Shown: positions 58,730-64,000 of the stretch, piece after piece
Layout: every line of letters starts with the position of its first letter
Position numbering within the stretch: position 1 is the first letter of the stretch
Source: Candidatus Saccharibacteria bacterium oral taxon 955
GTDB lineage: Bacteria; Patescibacteriota; Saccharimonadia; Saccharimonadales; Saccharimonadaceae
Assembly (NCBI GenBank): GCA_010202265.1
Contig: CP047918.1
Span: 372,001 to 436,000, forward strand
Direction of reading: 5' to 3'
Length of the DNA: 64,000 nt
The notes under the pieces: generated by a model
The model's input: the letters and a program-made list of their open reading frames with translations, nothing else
The model's database searches: none
What the model was told of the DNA's origin: nothing
Program-made: the position numbers and the translations under genes

Positions 58730-59386
58730 CTACATCTGCACTTTGCGCACTTGATGTACGCTTCGTGCTGGAGGATTTTTGCTTGCAACGGCTTTTTCTA
58801 TGCGAGCACGCAGTTCACCTGCCTTGTCTGTCTGGCCGGTGCGCTCGTATGCATCGGCAAGGATATGGTAACTCTGAATGCTCGGTTCGATTTTTATGGC
58901 GCGCTCTAGACTCTCAATCATCTTTTTTTGATGACCTAATTTTTCCTGTACCTTGGCGTAGGCGATGTGTCGTGCTGCTAGGTCGTCCTCCATAGATAAG
59001 GCTTGCTCAAAAGCCAAAGCCGCTTTGTCGTAATTGGCGGTTTCGTAGTAAATCAAGCCGACATTATGAAGGCTTGAGGCACTCGGTTCAAGACTTTGGG
59101 CAATCTCAAAACATTCGATTGCGTCGGTGTAGGCCTGTTGTTTAGCGTATAGGATACCGAGTCGGTTGTAGGCAGTGGCATTCCGTTCATCTACACGGAG
59201 AATCGTCAAAAGAGCCTTTTCGGCTCGTAAATATTTGCGATCTCTCAGGCTCTCTTGAGCTATGTCCCATAGTTTATTTAGCTTACTCGAAAGACGTTGT
59301 GATATATCACCTGGAGTATCATTGACAGTTGACTGTCGCCAGATCGCCAACGCACCAAATGCTACTGCAAGTAATAATCCAAACAT
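58730..59386 (-). CDS. membrane-anchored TPR-repeat protein
   Basis: The 218-residue protein has a short hydrophobic N-terminal helix (MFGLLLAVAFGALAIW) and then about four tetratricopeptide repeats (AYNRLGILYAKQQAYTDAIE, LHNVGLIYYETANYDKAALA, ...). TPRs hold protein partners; the partner is unknown. A TACAAT box (59396-59401) lies 9 nt before the ATG at 59386; a longer frame to 59407 is less likely. It follows holB on the same strand. Confidence 0.8.
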   Translation of the reverse strand: MFGLLLAVAFGALAIWRQSTVNDTPGDISQRLSSKLNKLWDIAQESLRDRKYLRAEKALLTILRVDERNATAYNRLGILYAKQQAYTDAIECFEIAQSLEPSASSLHNVGLIYYETANYDKAALAFEQALSMEDDLAARHIAYAKVQEKLGHQKKMIESLERAIKIEPSIQSYHILADAYERTGQTDKAGELRARIEKAVASKNPPARSVHQVRKVQM

Positions 59387-59393
59387 ATCTATA

Positions 59394-60224
59394 TTATTGT
59401 AACACAAGGTTTATTAGTTGGAGACGGATGTTTCCGTTGGCTAGGATCCGGTCGTAGGCGTCAGCGAGCTGATCACTAAGCCTCACTATTGACGGAGATG
59501 GGTTGGAGCTGAGCGAATGTCGGAGAATCTGCTGGGCCACCGTAAGCATCTCTAGGGCTGAGGTTCGATCGCCATGGTATTTTTGAGCAATCATCGCTTT
59601 TTGATAAGGAGTACCTTGGATAAAAGTACGTGCATCGGCGGCATAGGTCGAGCGTTCGGTAAATAGCTTCTCGTCATTTATTAGGCGCGAAAGCTCAGCT
59701 GGCAGTCCGTCGGCTAGAAATAGCAGCTGAGCTTGCTTACGCTCATCGTTGACGCCTTTGTTTTTGATCAAATTACGGCTAGAGGCCTGATCGATTGGCT
59801 TGATGTGTATTCGTTGAACGCGTGAGATTATCGTTGGTAGTAGCTTTTGCGGTGCATGAGAAGTCATGATAAACGACACGAATCTGTTTGGTTCTTCGAG
59901 TAGTTTCAAAAATGCGTTTTGCGCCTGTATGCTCATCTTGTCTGCCTCGTCAATCACGTAAACTCGTCTTTTTGTTAGTTTACCGCGAGTTGATTCTATT
60001 AGATCACGGATTTGCGATATTCTAATCACACCTTTTGATGATATGTCGACGTTGTTTTCATTGTCCGTGCCTTGGATCAAGCCTGCTAAGTCATGCCAAG
60101 CTAGGTCACGAGCTATCGTAGATAGACCCACCCCGACCGGACCTTCAAGTAGTAATGCGTGAGGCATGTCGATCGTCACCTTGTCGAGTAATTGCTTGGT
60201 TTCGGGATTATATAGAAGCGACAT
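59394..60224 (-). CDS. holB: DNA polymerase III delta-prime-like subunit
   Basis: The 276-residue protein resembles clamp-loader delta': HALLLEGPVGVGLSTIARDLA at the P-loop site, RRVYVIDEADKMSIQAQNAF, LKLLEEPNRFVSFIMTSHAP and IISRVQRIHI. The P-loop Lys is Leu, so it should not hydrolyse ATP, as is true of E. coli delta'. No zinc cysteines. It pairs with DnaX at 20.2 kb. The stop region overlaps the promoter of the TPR gene, and the start overlaps the pseudouridine synthase gene by 17 bp. Confidence 0.85.
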   Translation of the reverse strand: MSLLYNPETKQLLDKVTIDMPHALLLEGPVGVGLSTIARDLAWHDLAGLIQGTDNENNVDISSKGVIRISQIRDLIESTRGKLTKRRVYVIDEADKMSIQAQNAFLKLLEEPNRFVSFIMTSHAPQKLLPTIISRVQRIHIKPIDQASSRNLIKNKGVNDERKQAQLLFLADGLPAELSRLINDEKLFTERSTYAADARTFIQGTPYQKAMIAQKYHGDRTSALEMLTVAQQILRHSLSSNPSPSIVRLSDQLADAYDRILANGNIRLQLINLVLQ

Positions 60225-61386
60225 CCTGATTTACCTTTGGAAAGTATTTCCCAAACTCTGTTGGTACGGGTGCGGTAAAGGTTTTTCGAGATCCTGGAGC
60301 GGTTGTCACCTCAAGTCGGTAGGCGTGAAGGTAGAGCCTGTCAGATGGTTTACCGTAGACACGATCACCAGTAATAGGCGTACCTAAATACTGCATGTGG
60401 ACTCGGAGCTGATGAGTGCGACCAGTCAGCGGATGAAGTGCCACTAACGATTTACCGTCACCCTGGTCTAGAACACGATAATCTGTAATGGCAGACTTAC
60501 CTTTGCTGTCAGCGCGAAAAGTGCTTGGTGCGCTTGGATTTCGTCCGATTGGGATATCAATTTTGGCGTGTTGTTGTTTTGGCGAACCATCTACGATAGC
60601 TATGTAATCTTTTTTGGTTTTGCGACTAGCAAACTGCGACTTCAATAGATCAAATGACTCTGGCGTACGTGCGCCGATAATCAGACCACTTGTATCGCGG
60701 TCAAGCCTATGAACTATGCCAGGACGATTGGTGTCTAGTCCAACCGTTGTATAGCGACGAAAGAAGTCCGCGACCGTGAACTCATCATTTAATGCTCCTT
60801 TGCTGTGGGTCAATACACCAGCGGGCTTGTTTATGACAATTACATCGTCGTCAATATAGACAATTGGTAGATCGTGTTTCGAGAAATCCGTGTGATCTGG
60901 GGTGCTGATGGCAATATGATCCGCAGCAGTCACCTCTTGACGGGCGTTCTTTGCAGGTGTTCCGTTGACGGCAATATGCCCAGCTTTGATATGTTTTTGC
61001 CAGGTGCTACGGCTTGTTTCTGGGTAGCGTTCAGCTAGCAGTACGTCGAGGCGTTTCTTACTATCTACCTGCTGAAATAGGTAGACATCTTTGCCCTTGA
61101 ACGGCAGTCCGTAGGTTGTTAGCTTGCTAATCGGGTTTTCTAAAATCTCACCCTGAACGTTACTGTCGGCGGTGTAAATTTGCTCCATTATGTAGCTCGC
61201 TCGGTCTTCGGCCGTTTCGTCTAGTAGCACGTAGAAGTGATGTCGATTGAAGCGAAATTTAACTAGTTGATTAATCGGATTGGGATGGCTTTGCTTGATT
61301 TGGTCAATATTGCGTGGAACATGACTATCGTCAGCAATTCTAAACTGTCGGAGAATCGATAAAAGGTCGCTGGTAGTGATTTTCAT
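60208..61386 (-). CDS. RluA/RluD-type pseudouridine synthase with N-terminal extension
   Basis: Residues about 105-160 form an S4 RNA-binding domain (RLDVLLAERYPETSRSTWQK, IAVNGTPAKNARQEV); residues 170-390 form the synthase with YIDDDVIVINKPAGVLTH, GIVHRLDRDTSGLIIGA (catalytic Asp in HRLDRDTSG) and HPLTGRTHQLRVHM. It isomerises U in 23S rRNA or tRNA. About 100 N-terminal residues before the S4 domain (with RFNRHHFYVLLDETAEDRAS) are unusual for the family. Overlaps holB by 17 bp. Confidence 0.9.
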   Translation of the reverse strand: MKITTSDLLSILRQFRIADDSHVPRNIDQIKQSHPNPINQLVKFRFNRHHFYVLLDETAEDRASYIMEQIYTADSNVQGEILENPISKLTTYGLPFKGKDVYLFQQVDSKKRLDVLLAERYPETSRSTWQKHIKAGHIAVNGTPAKNARQEVTAADHIAISTPDHTDFSKHDLPIVYIDDDVIVINKPAGVLTHSKGALNDEFTVADFFRRYTTVGLDTNRPGIVHRLDRDTSGLIIGARTPESFDLLKSQFASRKTKKDYIAIVDGSPKQQHAKIDIPIGRNPSAPSTFRADSKGKSAITDYRVLDQGDGKSLVALHPLTGRTHQLRVHMQYLGTPITGDRVYGKPSDRLYLHAYRLEVTTAPGSRKTFTAPVPTEFGKYFPKVNQDVASI

Positions 61387-61424
61387 ATTTTTTCGCTCAC
61401 TATATTTTAACTCTGTCGTTTCGT

Positions 61425-62471
61425 CTATCGCCTTAATCCGATGGCTTTTTGAACCCGAAGTAGCGTTTCTTTGGCGACTGTATTCATGGCAAGTTCTGAC
61501 TTCTCTAGCTTGTCTAAGATTTCACCGTCAGAGACGGCTGATAATTTCGCCTGGAAGTTCTCCAAGAATCGCGCCATCTCGTCGGCGACTATCTTCTTGA
61601 AGTCGCCATAGCGCTCCATGCCTGTAAACTCATCACAAACCTCCTCGAGGGTCGTTTCCCGCCCATTGGCTTGACGGACAAGCGTGAGAATCTCAAGTAG
61701 ATTGCTGATACCTGGTTGACTAGTCTTGTCGTAGTTGACGCGAGCCAGACCATCGGTGGTTGCGCCCATGATTTTCTTTTTTGCCACCTCGGGGCTGTCG
61801 CTTAGAAAGATAACCCCCCTACCCGTGTCGTCCGACTTACTCATCTTCTTGCTTGGGTCAATTAGGTCTTTGATGCGCAATCCTTGGTCTTTGCCAAAAA
61901 ACTCGTGTTGTTTTATCACTGGTTCAGGCACAGTAAAGAGCTCGCCGAATTTGTGGTTCATGCGCTGGGCAATGTCGCGGGTAAACTCGAGATGTTGGGT
62001 TTGATCATCGCCGACAGGAATGTATTTTGCGCCATAAAGCAAGATATCGGACGCCATCAGGACTGGATAGTCAAATAGCCCGACACTAATTCTATCGTTT
62101 GAGAGCTTTGTGGATTTATCCTTGAACTGTGTCATACGCTCCATCTCACCAAAACCTGTAAAGTTGTTGAGTAGTATCGCCAGCTCACTATGAGCCGGGA
62201 CGTAACTCTGGCGATATAGATGGATATTGTCGTTATCAAGTGGTAGACCTGCGGCAACATATACGCGGGCGTTGTTCATGATGCTGTCAAACAGCAGACT
62301 GTGGTCAATCGGCGTCGTAAAGCTATGTAAATCAGGGATAAACATGTTTATCTCATATTCATTAGACCGCTTAGTGGCCATGTCTATAGTCGGTAGCATC
62401 GCACCGAAGTAGTTGCCTATGTGTAGGTCGTTGTTGGCACGAATGCCTGTGAGGATTACTGGTTTAGTCAT
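61425..62471 (-). CDS. trpS: tryptophanyl-tRNA synthetase
   Basis: The 348-residue class I synthetase has VILTGIRANNDLHIGNYFGA (HIGN), FIPDLHSFTTP, GDDQTQHLEFTRDIAQRMNH and PSKKMSKSDDTG (KMSKS). It charges tRNA-Trp; the single tRNA-Trp gene lies at 45461. The ATG follows TATAAT and AGGAG within 9 nt, so both leaderless and Shine-Dalgarno starts are possible. Confidence 0.96.
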   Translation of the reverse strand: MTKPVILTGIRANNDLHIGNYFGAMLPTIDMATKRSNEYEINMFIPDLHSFTTPIDHSLLFDSIMNNARVYVAAGLPLDNDNIHLYRQSYVPAHSELAILLNNFTGFGEMERMTQFKDKSTKLSNDRISVGLFDYPVLMASDILLYGAKYIPVGDDQTQHLEFTRDIAQRMNHKFGELFTVPEPVIKQHEFFGKDQGLRIKDLIDPSKKMSKSDDTGRGVIFLSDSPEVAKKKIMGATTDGLARVNYDKTSQPGISNLLEILTLVRQANGRETTLEEVCDEFTGMERYGDFKKIVADEMARFLENFQAKLSAVSDGEILDKLEKSELAMNTVAKETLLRVQKAIGLRR

Positions 62472-62570
62472 GTTGCTCCTATTATATCAGTTTGAGGTTA
62501 TAGCTTCTGGGGCTGTTGGGAACGGGTGATTTAGTGGTCTTTTAAAGGTCGAATTGTTCTGGCGGAGCCT

Positions 62571-62592
62571 AAAAAAGACCTGAGCGGTCTTT
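62571..62592. terminator. terminator between trpS and the hydrolase gene
   Basis: AAAGACC/GGTCTTT with a 5-nt loop, with A- and T-runs. The rest of the 236-bp gap shows nothing else. Confidence 0.6.
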
Positions 62593-62707
62593 ATTTGAAT
62601 TCTGTAAAAGATATCAAACACTAACCGCAGACTAAAAGTAGAGTCGCCAGGCTTTGCTTAAGTGTCGATATGTCATACCTCTATTATACTCCAATATTAC
62701 GGTTATG

Positions 62708-63529
62708 TCAATGAGTCGTGGCCTCGTTAACAGCTGATTTGATAGCTTCTATTGATGCACGCTGAACATTTCCGGTTACCTCATGACCACCAATAACCGA
62801 CTTCCAGGTGATGCTTGGTTTTTGCTGAACAATATTTTTGATGACATCGTTAATAACCAGAATGTCTAGCTTGCCTGTTATGATTCTCGTGGGGTGCTTG
62901 ATGCGTAAAATATCCTTGTAAGATTGTTGATTAAGAATTGCGGTTTCAAGGGAGGCTAGAAATGAGTTTACGTTGACGTTGGAAACCTTAAATCCAGGGT
63001 TGATTAGGTAGTATTTTCCGGCCATGCGTAGGATACGTTCGGTGGCATCTGGATTATCGCGCATGATACCGTACATTTTGCGTAGTATGACTTTTGGGTT
63101 GAAGTCAAATCTCGACGAGTTTGTCCGCGGCGTGTAAATTGGAGGGCTAATCAAGACGAGTGAAGTTAGCATTAGAGGATAACGTCTCGCCAGTTCTATA
63201 CCCACAAGACCGCCCAGGGAATGCCCAACGATAACGGCGTCGCCAAACACCCTGAGTTTGAGGAGGGTTGCCGAGACGCTGGTAGCTTGGAGCTTCGCAC
63301 TATATGTACCCCAGGTTGGTTTTGGGGATTTACCGAAGCCTAGTAGGTCAATGCCTATAACTCGGGCGTCTTTTGGTAGTTTTTTTATATGAGGCACCCA
63401 CATGTCCAGAGAGCTACCAATACCATGGAGCAACACGATGGTGGAGTTGGGTTTTTTTGGAGACTGAAACTCACGCGTATTTAGCGTGTAAGGAATTTTT
63501 AGGTATTTGTGGATGATTTTTTGCCACAT
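62708..63529 (-). CDS. alpha/beta-hydrolase fold protein
   Basis: The 273-residue protein has IVLLHGIGSSLDMWVPHIKKL (oxyanion-hole HG), VIGIDLLGFGKSPKP, VIVGHSLGGLVGIELA (nucleophile Ser in GHSLGG), RIITGKLDILV (acid) and VIGGHEVTGN (catalytic His). Probably an esterase, lipase or peptidase; the substrate is unknown. A TATACT box (63537-63542) is 7 nt before the ATG, so leaderless. Confidence 0.88.
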   Translation of the reverse strand: MWQKIIHKYLKIPYTLNTREFQSPKKPNSTIVLLHGIGSSLDMWVPHIKKLPKDARVIGIDLLGFGKSPKPTWGTYSAKLQATSVSATLLKLRVFGDAVIVGHSLGGLVGIELARRYPLMLTSLVLISPPIYTPRTNSSRFDFNPKVILRKMYGIMRDNPDATERILRMAGKYYLINPGFKVSNVNVNSFLASLETAILNQQSYKDILRIKHPTRIITGKLDILVINDVIKNIVQQKPSITWKSVIGGHEVTGNVQRASIEAIKSAVNEATTH

Positions 63530-63571
63530 AGACCCTAGTATAGCGGAAAATATTAATCATATCGACCTAAC

Positions 63572-63603
63572 AAAAAAACGCCTCCGAAGTAGAGACGTTT
63601 TTT
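63572..63603 (-). terminator. terminator of rpsI
   Basis: AAAAAACGTCTC/GAGGCGTTTTTT on the minus strand with a 7-nt loop, 13 bp past the rpsI stop. Confidence 0.75.
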
Positions 63604-63616
63604 GTAAATGTTTTGA

Positions 63617-64000
63617 TTAACGCTTTGAGTATTGTTCGCGTTTGCGGGCGCTACGAAGACCGTACTTCTTGCGTTCTTTCTTGCGTGAGTCTCGGCGTAG
63701 TAGCTCGGCTTTTTTGAGTGAACCGCGAAGATCTGGCGCACCAACGGTGATCGCTTTTGCGATAGCCATCTTGATTGCGTCGACCTGCCCCGCGAGGCCA
63801 CCACCTTTTACAAGAACGCTGACGTCGAACTCTTGCTGTTTGCCGACTAACGCTAGAGGGTCGGTAACCTCAGCGAGTAGCGTTTTGTTACCGTCGAGGT
63901 ACTCTGCTGCTGGCTTGCCGTTAATCGTGATCTGACCTTTGCCTTTTACGAGACGTGCGCGAGCGGTTGCACTCTTGCGACGGCCAAGACCGTAGTCGTA
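63617..64000 (-). CDS. rpsI: 30S ribosomal protein S9 (start outside the window)
   Basis: The minus strand is open from the stop at 63617 to the right edge (127 residues). It reads YDYGLGRRKSATARARLVKG, ITINGKPAAEYL, VLVKGGGLAGQVDAIKMAIA and ends KREQYSKR, the conserved S9 tail that reaches the P-site tRNA. Only a few N-terminal residues are missing. rplM normally lies just upstream, beyond the edge. Confidence 0.95.
   Translation of the reverse strand, partial: YDYGLGRRKSATARARLVKGKGQITINGKPAAEYLDGNKTLLAEVTDPLALVGKQQEFDVSVLVKGGGLAGQVDAIKMAIAKAITVGAPDLRGSLKKAELLRRDSRKKERKKYGLRSARKREQYSKR

Overview
The window fits a Candidatus Saccharibacteria (TM7, Patescibacteria/CPR) chromosome or a close relative. 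This is inferred from gene content, not from rRNA, which is absent here. Supporting signs are phosphoketolase plus acetate kinase as an energy route, type IV prepilins scattered one by one, a dTMP/dNTP salvage set, a GH57/GH15 glycan operon, no amino-acid or lipid biosynthesis genes, and many short or reduced proteins. TGA is used as a stop, so the code is the standard bacterial one. About 70 genes and six tRNAs (Gln, Pro, Trp, Thr, Tyr, Thr) are densely packed on both strands.

Layout. 1-8.4 kb: the N-terminal part of a UvrD-type helicase, two single prepilins, a RumA-type RNA methyltransferase, the xfp-ackA operon and an Erm-like rRNA methyltransferase. 8.6-13.2 kb: tRNA-Gln, a SulP transporter with STAS and a nucleotidyltransferase-like tail, a soluble P-type-ATPase-like protein and an AI-2E family membrane protein. 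13.2-22.4 kb: cysS with a DHH phosphoesterase, recR-ybaB, a GT-C type membrane enzyme, dnaX-dnaB and tdk. 23.1-23.9 kb: two tandem copies of a promoter/small-gene/terminator cassette. 23.9-32.2 kb: rplJ-rplL with an L10 leader, a divergent RelA/SpoT-like protein, dcd-tmk, folA and thyA, a wHTH-NUDIX protein, a HIT protein and an extended rplA. 32.5-37.2 kb: cell-wall enzymes (LysM-CHAP, VanY) and a divergent pair of paralogs of unknown family sharing one promoter. 37.3-42.9 kb: rplK, secE-nusG, a structured RNA candidate, an orphan histidine kinase, a YgjP-like peptidase and a P-loop kinase. 43-46.6 kb: an LPxTG-like surface protein, a lipoprotein and an MscS channel. 46.7-51.8 kb: a GT4-GH57-GH15 storage-glycan operon. 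51.8-57.8 kb: rpmG, yajQ, a COG0523/SDR/Fur locus that looks zinc-related, a CYTH protein and a CPBP protease. 57.8-58.7 kb: decayed DNA (TfoX fragment, serine-recombinase remnant) beside two tRNAs. 58.7-64 kb: TPR protein, holB, a pseudouridine synthase, trpS, an alpha/beta hydrolase and rpsI.

How genes work together. Xfp and AckA turn sugar phosphates into acetate and ATP. The GT4-GH57-GH15 operon can build or break an alpha-glucan that would feed this route. Dcd, ThyA, FolA, Tmk and Tdk cover dTTP supply. DnaX, HolB, DnaB, RecR and YbaB serve replication and repair; DnaX and RecR both lack the usual zinc-binding cysteines.

Regulation. Most genes begin 6-10 nt after a TATAAT-like box, often with a TGn extension, so they are predicted to be leaderless. 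Ribosomal protein genes, operon-internal genes and small accessory genes instead carry Shine-Dalgarno sequences. I found no CRISPR array, insertion sequence or obvious defence island. The best candidates for something undescribed are the duplicated small-gene cassette with an inverted terminator loop, the divergent paralog pair, the SulP-STAS-nucleotidyltransferase fusion and the soluble P-type-ATPase-like protein.
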